A stretch of DNA of 64,000 nt from Odobenus rosmarus divergens (lineage: Eukaryota > Chordata > Mammalia > Carnivora > Odobenidae): contig NW_004450275.1 of NCBI RefSeq assembly GCF_000321225.1, positions 8,127,356-8,191,355 of the forward strand, written 5' to 3'. Under the pieces are notes generated by a model, which saw only the letters and a list, made by a program, of their open reading frames with translations, was not told the DNA's origin and ran no database searches. Positions 25,350-36,519 of the stretch are shown one piece after another; positions within the stretch are counted from its first letter, which is position 1; each line of letters opens with the position of its first letter. The position numbers and the translations under genes are program-made.

Positions 25350-25391
25350 AAGGCACCCACACATGCACACATACGCGTGCACACACACACA
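25350..25391. repeat. CA-rich imperfect microsatellite
   Basis: CACACA runs interrupted by TG and a CGCG-containing step ('acatacgcgtgcacac'). Confidence 0.8.
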
Positions 25392-25889
25392 GCCAAACCT
25401 GTAAATACTCCCCTTGGAGCTCCTTATGACATTGTTTTCAGATTGACCTTTGCAAAGAGCTTATTCAACCAAAATTAGATCAGAATGAAATGTGAAGGAT
25501 ATTCCATCCCTTATTCTTTTAAATTAGCGAGGAACCAACTCTTCAATATTTATGACCACTCACTGAAAATACATGATTGTTCTACTGGGAAAATAAGGTT
25601 GCCTTGAGCAGAGTTGCAGGAAATCTGATTTGAAAAATCCAACTTAATAATCTCCACAATTCTAATAGGGCAATGCTGTAAATGAAAGCTCAGTTAATAG
25701 GTACAGCAAAAGAATGACCTCTGTGGATTCCAATTAGAATAAACATATCAAGGAGGACAGATGGGGACCCAGGCAATAGTCGTAAGTGGTCATTATGGCT
25801 TTTGTCATGAATAAGAAACAAAATTAAAAGCTGAAGAGAAGCAAACTATTCCTCTGTCACTTACTAAGATCTTTATTATCTAAAGTATA

Positions 25890-25907
25890 AGTATTGTCAA
25901 AGGTTTA
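25890..25907. repeat. Left TSD of the long L1
   Basis: AGTATTGTCAAAGGTTTA, identical to 31416-31433 beyond the 5' end of the element. Confidence 0.95.
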
Positions 25908-26165
25908 TTCTTTTCCTTTTTTTTAATTTAGATTCAATTAACCAACTTATAGTACATCATTAGTTTCAGATACAGTGTTCAGTAATTCATCAGTTGCGTA
26001 TAAATACCCACTGCTCTTCACAGTGCTCCTCCTTAATGCCCATCACCCAGTTACCCCAGCCACCCATCCACCTCCCCTCCAGCAACCCTCCAGCAACCCA
26101 GTTTGTTTCTTATAATTAGGAGTCTCTCATGGTTTTTCTCCCTCTCTGATGACTTCCCATTCAGT
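25908..26165 (-). other. L1 3' UTR
   Basis: On the minus strand it carries 'aaaaccatgagagactccta', a G-rich stretch ('ggaggggaggtggatggg'), 'gtaactgggtgatgggc' and 'actaatgatgtactataagt', then the A-rich tail. This is a different 3' UTR subtype from the L1 at 46989-48509 (middle segments diverge), so the two belong to different lineages. Confidence 0.85.
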
Positions 26166-26168
26166 TTC
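26162..26168. other. Internal deletion junction in L1
   Basis: CAGTTTC on the plus strand (GAAACTG on the L1 strand) marks where ORF2 jumps to the 3' UTR. Compared with 46989-48509, about 1.07 kb is absent (the equivalent of 47164-48229). In that copy the flanks are GAAACTG and GAAATCTG, so a ~7-bp microhomology is plausible. Confidence 0.75.
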
Positions 26169-29048
26169 ATCCTTCCTCACGTGGCTGTCCAAATTTCCCA
26201 GCACCATTTATTGAAGAGATAGCGTTTTTCCATTGGATATTCTTTCCTGCTTTGTCGAAGATTAGTTGACTATAGAGTTGAGGGTCCATTTCTGGGCTCT
26301 CTATTCTGTTCCATGATCTATGTGCCTGTTTTTGTGCCAGTCCCATACTGTCTTGATGATTACAGCTTTGTAATATAGCATGAAGTCAGGTATTGTGGTG
26401 CCCCCACCTTTGGTTTTCTTTTTCAACTTTCCTTTGGCTATTCGGGGTCTTTTCTGGTTCCATACAAATTTTAGGACTCTTTGTTCCAGCTCTGTGAAAA
26501 ATGTTGATAGTATTTTGATAAGGATTGCATTGAATGTGTGGATTGCTCTGGGTAGCATAGACATTTTAACAATATTTATTCTTCCAATCGATGAGCATGG
26601 AATGTTTTTCCATTTCTTTGTGTCTTCCCCAATTTCTTTCATAAGTGTTCCATAGTTTTTAGAGTACAGATCCTACCTCTTTGGTTAGGTTTATTCCTAG
26701 GTATCTTATGGTTTTTGGTGCAATTTGGTGTAAATGGGATCGATTCCTTAATTTCTCTTTCTTCTGTGTCATTGTTGGTGTATAGAAATGCAACTGATTT
26801 CTGTGCATTGATTTTGTATGCTGCCACATTGCTGAATTGAGTTCAAGCAATTTTGGGGTGGAGTCTTTTAGGTTTTCCACATCAAGTATGTCAACTGCAA
26901 AGAGTGAGAGTTTGACTTCTTTGCCAATTTGAATGCCTTTTATTTCTTTTTGTTGTCTGATTGCTGAGGCTAGGACTTCTAGTACTATGTTGAACAACAG
27001 TGGTGAAAGTGGGCATCCCTGTCATGTTCCTGACCTTAGGGGAAAAGCCCTCAGTTTTTTCCCATTGAGAATGATATTCCTTGTGGGCTTTCCATAGGTG
27101 GCTTTTAAGATACTGAGGTATATTCCTTCTATCCCTACACTGTGGAGAGTTTTAATCAAGAAAGGATGCTGTATTTTGTCAAATGCTTTTTCTGCATCTA
27201 TTGAGAGGATCATATGGTTCTTGTCCTTTCTTTTATCAATGTGATGTATCACATTGATTTGAGAATGCTGAACCACCCTTGCAGCCCAAGAATAAATCCC
27301 ACTAGGTCGTGATGAATAATCCTTTTAATGTACTGTTGGATCCTATTGGCTAGTATCTTGGTGAGAATTTTGACATCCCTGTTCATCAGGAGTATTGGTC
27401 TGTAATTCTCTTTTTTGGTGGGGTCTTTTTCTGGTTTGGGGATCAAGGTAATCCTGGCCTCATAGAATGAGTTTGGAAGTTTTCCTTCCCTTTCTATTTT
27501 TTGAAACAGCTTCAGAAGAATAGGTATTTAAATTCTTTAAATGTTTGGTAGAATTCCCCTGGGAAGCCATCGGGTCCTGGACTCTTGTTCTTTGGGAGAT
27601 GTTTTATTACTGTTTCAATTTCCTTGCTGGATATGGGTCTGTTCAGGTTTTCAATTTCTTCCTGGTTCAGTTTTGGTAGTTCAAAAGTTTTCAGAAATGC
27701 ATCCATTTCTTCCAGATTGCCTAATTTGTTGGCATATAGTTGCTCATAATATCTTCTTAAAATTGTTTGTATTTCCTTGGTATTGGTCATGATCTCTCCT
27801 CTTTCATTCATGATTTTATTAATTTGGATCATTTCTCTTTTCTTTTTGATAAGTCTGGCTAGGGGTTTAGCAATCTTACTAGAACCAGCTTCTAGTTTCA
27901 TTGATCTGTTCTACTGTTGTTTTGGTTTCTACTTCATTGATTTCTGCTCTACTCTTTATTATTCCTCTTCTCCTGCTTAGTTTAGACTTTATTTGCTGTT
28001 CTTTCTCCAGCTCCTTTAGGTGTAAGGTTAGCTTGTGTATTTGAGACCTTTCTAATTTTTTGAGAAAGGCTTGTATTGCTAGGTACTTCTCTCTTAGGAC
28101 TGCCTTTGCTGTATGCCAAAGGTTTTGAACAGTTATGTTTTCATTTTCATTTGTTTCCATGAATTTTTTTAATTCTTCTTTAATTTCCTGATTGACCCAT
28201 TCATTCTGTAATAGGATGCTCTTTAACCTCCAAGTGTTTGAGTTCCTTCCAAATTTCCTCTTGTGGTTGAGTTCAATCTTCAAAGCATTGTGGTCTGAAA
28301 ATATGCAGGGAATGATCCCAATCTTTTGGTACCAGTTGATACCTAATTTGTGACCCAGTATGTGATCTATTCTGGAGAATGTTCCATGTGCACTCAAGAA
28401 GAATATGTATTCTGTTGCTGTAGGATGGAATGCTCTGTATATATCTGTGAAGTCCATCTGGTCCAGTGTGTCATTCAAAGCCCTTGTTTCTTTGTTGATC
28501 TTCTGCTTAGATGATTTGTCCATTGCTGTGAGTGAGGTGTTGAAGTCCCCTACTATTACTGTATTATTATCAATGTGTTTCTTTAATTTGGTTATTAATT
28601 GGTTGATATAATTGGTTGCTCCCAAGGTAGGAGAATAAATATTTATAATTGTTAGATTTTCTTGTTGGATAGACCCTTTAAGTATGATACAGTGCCCCTC
28701 TTCACCTTACTACAGTCTTTGGTTTAAAATCTAATTTGTCTGATGTGAGGATTGCTACCCCAGCTTTTTTTTTTTTTTTTTTTTTTTNNNNNNNNNNNNN
28801 NNNNNNNNNNNNNNNNNNNNNNNNNNNNNNNNNNNNNTTTTTTTTTTGATGTCCACTAGCATGATAAATGGTTCTCCATCCCTTACTTTCAATCTGGAGG
28901 TGTCTTTGGGTCTAAAATGTGTCTCTTGTAGACAGTATATGGATGGCTCTTGCTTTTTTATCCAATCTGATACCCTGTGTCTTCTGATTAGAGCATTTGG
29001 CCCATTTACATTCAGAGTAACTATTGAAAGATATGAATTTAGTGCCAT
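26166..29048 (-). pseudogene. L1 ORF2 remnant: endonuclease and reverse transcriptase
   Basis: ORF2 normally encodes the endonuclease and reverse transcriptase that nick the target and copy L1 RNA. The start at 29048 is supported by the N-terminal MALNSYLSIVTLNVNG. Endonuclease signatures remain: QETH, GDFN (about 28550) and SDH (about 28298). RT signatures are [23 protein letters not shown] (about 27198) and LSLFAVD. The last replaces the usual FADD catalytic pair by FAVD (26890-26901), which should abolish RT activity. The frame shifts near 27890, 27510, 27260, 27020 and 26650, and the product stops short: sequence beyond [12 protein letters not shown] is deleted. An assembly gap interrupts the endonuclease region. 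It is non-functional. Confidence 0.93.
28788..28837. other. Assembly gap (50 N) inside poly-T
   Basis: Exactly 50 N follow a run of 23 T (28765-28787) and precede 10 T. In related L1s I would expect only a short T-rich stretch here (AAAGAAAG-like on the coding strand), so the homopolymer is expanded or something T-rich was inserted. The true length is unknown. Lys runs in the translated frame are an artefact of this tract. Confidence 0.97.
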
Positions 29049-29129
29049 TGTATTACCTGTAAAGTCCCTGTTTCTGTAAACTCTCTCTGTTTCTTTCTGG
29101 TCTATGTTACTTTTGTGCCCTCTCTTCAC

Positions 29130-30013
29130 TTACAGGATCCCCTTTAATATTTCTTGCAGGGCTGATTTAAAGATCACAAATTCTTTTAGTTTCTGTTTGT
29201 CCGGGAAGCTCTTTATCTCTCCTTCCATTCTGAATGACAGCCTTGCTGGATTAAGTATTTTTGGCTGCATGTTTTTCTCATTTGGTATCCTGAATATATC
29301 ATGCCAGCCCTTTCTAGCCTGCCAGGTCTCTGTGGATAGGTCTGCTGCCAGTTTAATATTTCTACCACTGTAAGTTAAGAAGCTCTTGCCTTGAGCTGCT
29401 TTCAGGATTTTCCCTTTATCTCTGAAATTTGCAAGCTTCACTATTATATGTTGGGGTGTGATCTATTTTTATAGAATTTGAGAGGGGTTCTCTCTACCTC
29501 TTGTACTTGAATACCTGTTTCCTTCCCCAGATTAGGGAAGTTCTCATTATGATTTTCTCAAATATACCTTCTGTCCCTCTCTCTCTTTCTTCTTCCTCTG
29601 GGACCCCAATAATTCTAATATTGTTTTGCTTTATGGTATCGCTGATTTCTCAAAGCCTCCCCTTATGGTGCAGTAGTTGTTTTTCTCTTTTCCTCAGCTT
29701 CCTTCTTTTCCATCATCTTGTCTTCTATGTCATTGACTCTCTCTTCTGCCTCATTTACCCTAGCTGTTAGAGCATCCAATTTAGACTTCATCTCAGTTAA
29801 AGCATTTTTAATTTCAGCCCGATTAGATTTTATTTCTGTACTAAGAGATTCTGTAGTGTATTTTGTTTTTTTTTCAAACTGAGCCAGTAACTTTATAATC
29901 ATTATCCTGAATTCCAGTTCTGACATTTTACTTATATCCATATCGATTAGATCTGTGGCAGAGAGTATTACCTCTGGTTCTTTCTTTTGTTGTGAGTCCC
30001 TCCTTCTAGTCAT
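29130..30013 (-). pseudogene. L1 ORF1 remnant: RNA-binding coiled-coil protein
   Basis: ORF1p coats L1 RNA and acts as a trimeric chaperone. The start at 30013 (MTRRRDSQQKKEPEV) precedes a heptad-rich coiled coil (about residues 35-110: KSKLDALTARVNEAEERVND). A stop after KTTTAP, at about codon 117, and a frameshift break the RRM region, although RIIGVPEEE-like residues persist in another frame. The C-terminal domain is open again at 29441-29130 (LAADLSTETWQARKGWHDIF to the natural stop). The span is 884 bp, not a multiple of three. A spacer of about 81 bp leads to ORF2, the normal L1 arrangement. Confidence 0.93.
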
Positions 30014-31415
30014 TTTGCCCAGAGAAGAATGGATGAACAAGAGAACAAAATCAAAAATATCAACCATGACCCAAGGGAAAAACACACTAGACAAATCTGA
30101 AAAGATCAGAAACGAAAAAAAGAAAAGAAAAAGGGAAAAAAAGGAAAAGGAGAGAATATAATCTCCCAGGTGGGCAAAAGAGGGTGGTCCATTTGGTCCT
30201 GGATGTATTTTGGTCTGTTTATTAGAAGACACTAAACCCTGAAATTGCAAAGAAAGCAAAATTTATATATATACAAAAATAAAATTGAATAAAGTGAAAG
30301 GAAGCCAAAAATGAAGAACATATCTATAAAATGTAAGTGTAAAAATGAAAGTTAAAAAAAGACTTAAAGAGTTGATAAAACAAGAAACTAGTTGAAAAGG
30401 AAAAAAGAAAAGGATGCTTTAAACTGAAAGATAAAAGAATCATGAGAAAAAACCTTGAATTCTATATACTATTTTCCCCTGGTGCTGGAGTTGTGCAGTT
30501 CTGTGTGCTTGGTAAACTTGGTATTCCCCTGATGTTCCAGCTGGTTTTCTGGGGGAGGGGTCTGCTGTGCTGATTTTTCAGGTGTCTTTGCCTGGAATTT
30601 GCATCGTCCCTTGCCAGGGGGCCGGGCTCAATGTAAGCTGCTATGTGGCTTTTGTTCACTGAAGGCTTTAGAGGATGAAAATTAAAATGGCCATGCCCCA
30701 ATCTCCAGCCCTGGAGCTAAAAGGTTATGGCGCCCTCTCTTCAGTAAACCCTCAGGGAAAAGCAGTCTTCACTTTTGTGTGTGCCAAACTCTGCAGATTC
30801 CTATGGTGCACACCCATGCCGATCCTCCTGGGGGAGGGAGGATGGTCACCGCGTTTCTGCCCTTTGCAGGGCCTCCGCACAGAAAGCAGTCACTGGATAA
30901 TGCTGTGGTTTGCAGTTTATGGCAAACTGAGCTGAGAGCCCACTCCTGGCTCGCTGACTGTAGCTGGCTTCCCTGCTCCAATGCTTGGGAACGCTGCCAG
31001 CTCAGGTACCCCCATTCTTTCTGTGCCCACTCAGGGGATCCTGAGCCCACACTGTCCCATCTAGGATTCTGCCCCACTTTGCCACCTGAGCAGCTTTCAG
31101 GCAGGGACGTCTCTCACTGAAGCAGACTTCTAAAAGTTCTGATTTTGTGCTCTGATACCACTTTCCCATTGCCAGCTTACAGAGGCTCCTTCCCCTGCTG
31201 TTTATCTTCAGATACATCCCCTCTGATTCACTTCTTCGCACCTCCTACCTTGCAAAAAGTGGTCGCTTTTCTATTTGTAGAATTCAAATAATTCTTTTCT
31301 TACAACTCAGATTGAATTCATAGGTGTCCAGAATGATTTGATAGTTATCTAGCTAAATTCAAGGGACCAGATGAAATGAGGTCCCCTACTCTTCCACCAT
31401 TTTGCCTCCATCACC
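30014..31415 (-). promoter_or_regulatory. L1 5' UTR / internal promoter region
   Basis: About 1.4 kb upstream of ORF1, more GC-rich than its surroundings, with a purine-rich block (about 30105-30160). In the L1 family this region carries an internal RNA polymerase II promoter; activity here is unknown. Open frames of 79-113 codons on both strands (30462-31241) lie in it and are not recognised genes. Confidence 0.75.
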
Positions 31416-31489
31416 AGTATTGTCAAAGGTTTAAATAATTTTTGAAAGAAACTCAAAGTATTAACAGTAGCTAGAACATAAGTATTCAA

Positions 31490-31655
31490 GATCAATAGTA
31501 TCAAATATCAGCTCTGTCACTTACTAACTCAATAATTTGCCCAAGTTACTGCTGTCTCTGAACCTCCAAGTCTCTTATCTGAAAACTGGGTCTGATAATA
31601 TCCATCTTATAGGATATGTGAAATGTTTATATAATGGGTGCTCAATTGCTCCGTT
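31490..31655 (+). mobile_element. MIR SINE
   Basis: Contains 'cagctctgtcacttactaac', 'ttgcccaagttactgctgtc', 'cttatctgaaaactgggtct' and 'ataatgggtgctcaattg', the MIR core and 3' end. Confidence 0.75.
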
Positions 31656-31705
31656 ACTCCTTCCTCCTCTTCTTAGGTAGAAGAATAACCTTCAGGAGTA
31701 CCAGC

Positions 31706-31917
31706 ATGGGCGTGCCTGGGTGGCTCAGTTCATTGTGTCCAGCTCTTGATTTCTGCTCAGGTCATGATCTTGGGGTCTTGAGATCAAGCCCCATGTCGGG
31801 CTCCATCCTCAGCACAGTCTGCTGGAGGTCTCTCTCTCTCCCTCTCCCTCTGCCCCTCCCCCTACTCTCTAACTCTCTAAAATAAATAAATAAATCTTAA
31901 AAAAAGATAAAGAAAAA
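31706..31917 (+). mobile_element. CanSINE, old type
   Basis: Diverged head ('gcgtgcctgggtggctcagt'), 'ctcttgatttctgctcaggt', CT-rich middle, TCTCTAAAATAAATAAATAAAT tail region. A short TSD (AGTACCAG at 31696-31703 and 31918-31925) makes the ends approximate. Confidence 0.93.
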
Positions 31918-32049
31918 AGTACCAGTGTTCTGAAACCTGTACACTTTGGACATTCTTCCAGGAGTAAATGGTAAATTTTTCCAGTATAACTTTGTCTTTT
32001 AGGGTAGCAGTCTCCTTGTTAACAACATGAACTTGACAGCCCCCCGAGG

Positions 32050-32285
32050 CAGTGGGGCATAGTATGTAAGGCTGTGGGCTTTCAGACCACATGGTTTGGG
32101 TTTGAATCCTGATTCTGCCCCCTTGGAAATGTTGTTTAATCGTTCTCTGCTTAAGTTTTCTTAGTTCCAAAATGGAGATTAATTAAAAAAATTTTTTTTC
32201 TTAAAGTTGTGAGAATTAAATGACCTAATCCATGAAGGAATTTAAAACAGTGCTTTCTACATGGCAACCATTTGATTGAATATAA
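32050..32285 (+). mobile_element. MIR SINE, near full length
   Basis: tRNA-like head and core: 'ggcatagtatgtaaggctgt', 'ggtttgggtttgaatcctga', 'ttagttccaaaatggagatt', 'agttgtgagaattaaatgac', 'acagtgctttctacatgg'. Confidence 0.8.
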
Positions 32286-34014
32286 GACCTTCATACTAAA
32301 GTTTCAAACCTAGAAAACATAAATACAGTTGTGATTTTTCACAATAGAGAAGTACACTTCCATTATTAAGGAATTCCCCCCCAAGATTCCTTCAGAAACT
32401 GAAGCAATTGAGTACCCACAGTGGCAGCAGTGTGCTCAGTGTAGACACAAGTCATCCACAAACATGCATTAATTTTTGTGCCCACTGTGTGCAAGACCCT
32501 ACCACAGTGTCACAGCTCCCAACTCCTCACTGTCTGGAGAGTTCTACCCAGAAATTTATGTGGCACGTTTGAACTTATTTATTTATATACTCACAATAGA
32601 TGTTTTCTCTAATGTGGACTTATTTTAATGCAAAATGAGTTCCTTCCTCTAATAAAGTTATCACATTCTATATGAAGTCAGTAAATCATAAAGAAGGTAT
32701 AATCACACTTCTCAGAGTGTGTTTCCCTGTTGGAGCCAATCCTGAATAGCTATTAATAGGACTCACTAATAGTTGAATTTCAGGGAATGCTAACATTTGA
32801 TTTAATCAGCCAGAGCTCCTTCAGATTAGTGTAACATGCCAAAAGTGTCACCTCTGCATTTCCACCACATTCTCTCCAGGGAAAGTAGAGGAGGTGCCAC
32901 AAACACTGGAGGCTAGTGAAGTGGCAGAGCACGCATGCTTTAAACCTAAGGAAAGCTCCAAAGATTAGCGATGGAAGGCCATTTTCATTAGAGAGAACAA
33001 AAGGAGGCAGAAAGAAAGGAGCTCAGAGCTACCTTTGATGATGACTGGTATGGCCAGGCTGGGCCCTCAGCAAAAGGCCATGTGACTGCTGCTCCCACGT
33101 CCTTGCCTTTGGGTTCCAGCAAACACTGAAGAGCCTGTGCTTCAGGTGTGTTTCTATTATCCTTATCATCTTCCTCACCTTCTCAAAAGGTAGGAAGGCA
33201 ACATGTATTATTATCGTGTGTACCAGTTATGAAGCTGTTAACTCTCAGTTCCAAATCCATGTTGCTCTGCTTTACTTTGGTGCTGTGGGTGGGATTCTGA
33301 AAACTATGTTCTTCTTTTGTCAGCTGTTCTTGATAGGTTATTACCAACAGGGGGCACTAGAGGGAGTCTGGGAGACTCGAGGAAATGTCTTAGTCTTCCT
33401 GTTTGCTTGCTGTTTCAGTCAGCATCTCTCAGCAATGGCTTTTTGCCCTGGCAAGGCAACCGACCCTGGTCTCCATTGTCTTTTTTGGCATCCTCAGACC
33501 ATCTCACCTTGCCCTCCCCCAAGATCTGAGTGCAGTTCTGTGGGACCTTTCCTCTCACTTTCTAGGTTCTCATCACCCCAACCTCTTCCCTTTGTTCACC
33601 CAGTGCTAGGGTGGGATTGCTTCTTGCAGTTATTATCTCTGTGATATTCTAGAGTCCCTTTCTGTTTTTTCCATTTTTCAACAACCATTTAACCAGTTTC
33701 TTATTCTAAATTCTCTCTGTTGAAATACCAAGTGAGGTATCTGCTTCCTCTGATTGATCCACTATGTCTGCTCCAAAAGATTTGGGAAAACAGGGGCAAC
33801 AAGTAAGTGAAATCCATTCTCCATCCTTCTCCATAGCTCTATCTGCGCTGTCCTTCCCACATGAATATACAAGTTACCTGGTTAAAGTGTTCATTTCCAA
33901 GTAAGATGTCAGCTGGTAATGGCTTAAAATGTAAACTCTCAAGTTATTGATATTGTTCAAAAGCTTTCTGAAGTTATGTTTTAAGTCATATGGAAATGTT
34001 TAGTTAATTTCTGG
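32286..34014. other. Unique DNA, nothing recognised
   Basis: Three overlapping open frames (33216-33644, 33317-33529, 33403-33609, all +) share the same DNA in different phases, which argues against coding. The longest (142 codons) is Cys/Phe-rich and lacks a known domain. Confidence 0.4.
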
Positions 34015-34360
34015 ATGTTTTGCACTGAGCTGGACACTATCAATGAGAGAAGGAGGTTATAAGGATGGTATAAAATAATGTCCCTTCTCAAGGAACTGTA
34101 ATTAAAAGAGGAAGAGTCAATGTACACATATTAATAAGAGAAATATATGAAACATAATATAATTACAAACATTTGGATGGTACATACCACAAATGCATTA
34201 GGAGGTAAGAAATAGAAGAGGTCATTGGGGCCAAAGTAACCAGGAGGACCTCACATAGATTATGAGGTGGACTTGGAAGGATTCAGAAATGGAAAGAGAA
34301 TGGGGAAAAGCTGTCTCAACCTGGGAAGCAGCATAAACAAGGCCATAGACATGGAACATT
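34015..34360 (-). mobile_element. L2 3' end
   Basis: Antisense L2 order: 'gcactgagctggacactatc', 'cttctcaaggaactgtaatt', 'ggaggacctcacatagatta', 'cataaacaaggccatagaca'. It is strongly diverged. Confidence 0.55.
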
Positions 34361-35839
34361 AGACTTTGCTATGCATATCCATTGGTACCAATTAATGTGA
34401 GTTTGCCATTATATAGATCCTCCTAGTTTTGCCACCCAAGTAGAACCCAGACTCTGGTGAACTTATAAATAGTCAAACTAACTGGAATATCATCTGCAAC
34501 TTAAAAGGAGCTTGTGTGAAAATCAAAGTGTCACTCAACTGTGGTCATTTAGAACCATAGCTCATATATTGTTACTAACAGCTGGGGATTTAATATTTGG
34601 GATTAATATCCTGGTAATCCTTTTGATTGACTTGGAGGTTTGTCCAAGAAGTTTCCATCCTTCACAAATGACTCAGATGCAAATACCAAACACAACTGCT
34701 TGTTGGAGAAACCCTCAGAAGCCCACAGTAGCCTGCTTAATTAGAATCAAATCTCCAGAATCAGATCTATTTAAAACAAAACACAAACTAAGCAAATTAT
34801 GACTCTTGATACTGGTTAGTTTCAGGTTTTAAAATGGTATTTTAAATGCCTCTATAAAGTTACATGAGGAATCCAGTAGATTATGCCACCACTTTCACCA
34901 AGCACTTTCTTAAATCAGTAAAGTCAAGTGGGAGCAGAATTCTTTAAATTACAAGCAAAAAGATAATAATAGAATTAAATCCTGACCTTTCTCATAAAAG
35001 CAACCACCCTCTTCCTCACCCCTACTCTTCTCTAATTTACAGTAATATAATCCATATGGAAGAAATCCCTGTGTGTTTGGGAACCAAGTCCTACACTTTC
35101 TTCTCCATCACAAAAGCCAGTTGTTCTTCAGAACCATCCATCAGGATCATATTACACTCTGAAGCATTAAAAACGAGGCCTGAGCTCAGACCTCCTGCTG
35201 AAAAGTTAAGTTGTCAGTTGTTAGGCAGAAAATCAATCAGAAATGCATTTGGGACAATGGTGTGCTGCCTGGAATTACACCAGGCTGGAAAAAAAACCAA
35301 CCCAGGGGCAGAATACTAATGGTTGAAGATACCCTTTCTGCCTTAGACAAGGCGGATCAATTTATTTAGACACATTTGCTAAACGGAAATACGCTGGTGC
35401 CAAGTCTCAGATTTACATACAATTATAGCAGAACATTTGCAAAATTTTCTCAGAAGGATCAAGATACTTTATTTCTCAACATGTGCCAGTAACTTCAAAA
35501 TTGTTATGGATTGCTTTAGCTAACTCACATTCCTACCCCTAGGTCTTGCAGCAGGTACAGAGACTTTGCTACAGTTTGGGTAATTTATCAAACTTTTGCA
35601 AATGCTCATGGAAGACACATGGGTAGCTAGTATTACCACAAGCTCACTGTAGCCCCTTACTGAGTGAATAGGAGGCAGGCAAAAATCTTGGGCCACTCTT
35701 CAACATGTTGATTAGTCTTATTTCCAAAGTAGTAAGAGAGTTCATTAGAATCTAATGTCAATGAAATTGGTCCTTGGTCCCCTAAGTGTAATTAAATATT
35801 AATATTTAAAATAATAAATAATAAAAATGAATATTAAAA
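34361..35839. other. Unique DNA, nothing recognised
   Basis: Open frames at 34512-34802 and 35056-35319 (+) are under 100 codons and featureless. The stretch near 35790-35850 is AT-rich low-complexity. Confidence 0.4.
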
Positions 35840-36070
35840 ATAATAGCTAGCATGATTTGAGCACTTATTATGAGCTAAGCACTTCACATGCTCCTCTAAT
35901 CCTCCCAACCATATTAAGAAGTAGGACCTCTTCATTTCACAGACAGAGAAACCCTAAAATTTAAAGAGGATGAGTCATTTATTCAAGGTCACCTGGCTGA
36001 TGGGAGGGACCAGAAATCAAGGTCAAGCTGAAGGATCCCAGATCTCCAGGCTCACCACTTGGTAATGCCA
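35840..36070 (-). mobile_element. MIR SINE, near full length
   Basis: Reverse MIR: 'gcacttattatgagctaagc', 'ctctaatcctcccaaccata', 'atttcacagacagagaaacc', 'attcaaggtcacctggctga', 'gaccagaaatcaaggtca'. Confidence 0.8.
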
Positions 36071-36519
36071 CCTCCCACACAGGTAAATATCCATGCACAG
36101 AGGAAGATGGCTCTAAATCATGCATAACTGCCTCAACCCCAAGTCAACCACCTCTCAAGGGTTTTAGTGCCAACAGTTTCAAGAAAAACCAGAGAGCTTG
36201 GCACTGTCACACTCAGAGCCCTCCTGGGTAGGTGTTTGTGGTAACTTCCTGTTTGTTATCTTAAGTATGAAGGCCAACGAGTTATCAACAACCTTGATTA
36301 TGTGTTTAGAAAGTTTGAAGCCAGGCTGTGCTCATGTTCCAAGCCTCATCAACCAATCACTAAACAACTAGCAGGCCCTGTAGTAGTAAGAAGTATGCCT
36401 TTCTACATTCTCTATTCATCTCTTCATTGTGGCATGCTTTTGCCTGGCCTTCTGGAATTTATCAAACACAGATGTGTTTATCTGGACGATCCCTTCCTTA
36501 CCACAAGCTAATGTAACTG
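36071..36519. other. Unique DNA, nothing recognised
   Basis: No coding or repeat signature; the small frame at 36302-36511 (+) is featureless. Confidence 0.4.

Larger units (their letters stand above)
22076..25889. other. Unique DNA, few small repeats, nothing coding recognised
   Basis: About 3.8 kb without a clear transposon. Open frames at 22612-23001 (-, 129 codons), 23463-23837 (+, 124 codons) and 24313-24594 (-) have no recognisable domains. A purine-rich patch (about 22140-22200), a tandem duplication and a CA-rich patch lie inside. Confidence 0.4.
25908..31415 (-). mobile_element. LINE-1, inserted full length, now defective
   Basis: A minus-strand L1 of about 5.5 kb. Its first bases on that strand are 'gatggaggcaaaatggtgga', the usual L1 5' end, and it finishes in an A-rich tail at 25908-25925. 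Exact 18-bp TSDs flank it, so both termini are genuine and it entered with its whole 5' UTR. Order along the minus strand: 5' UTR about 1.4 kb, ORF1, an ~81-bp spacer, ORF2 and a 3' UTR. It is shorter than a 6-7 kb L1 because the end of ORF2 is missing. Frameshifts, stops, a changed RT active site and an assembly gap make it nonautonomous. UTR type is carnivore-specific by recall. Confidence 0.97.

Noticed and set aside
26380..26655. Plus-strand frames opposite the L1, such as this 91-codon one
   Set aside because: Antisense shadows of L1 ORF2.
28755..28857. Poly-Lys segment in the translated L1 frame
   Set aside because: Artefact of the poly-T tract and the N gap.
29663..30259. Frame suggesting a membrane protein upstream of MTRRRDS
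   Set aside because: The hydrophobic N-terminal 82 codons translate the L1 5' UTR; ORF1 starts at 30013.
33216..33644. 142-codon Cys/Phe-rich frame
   Set aside because: Three phases of the same DNA are open for long stretches, and there is no family resemblance.
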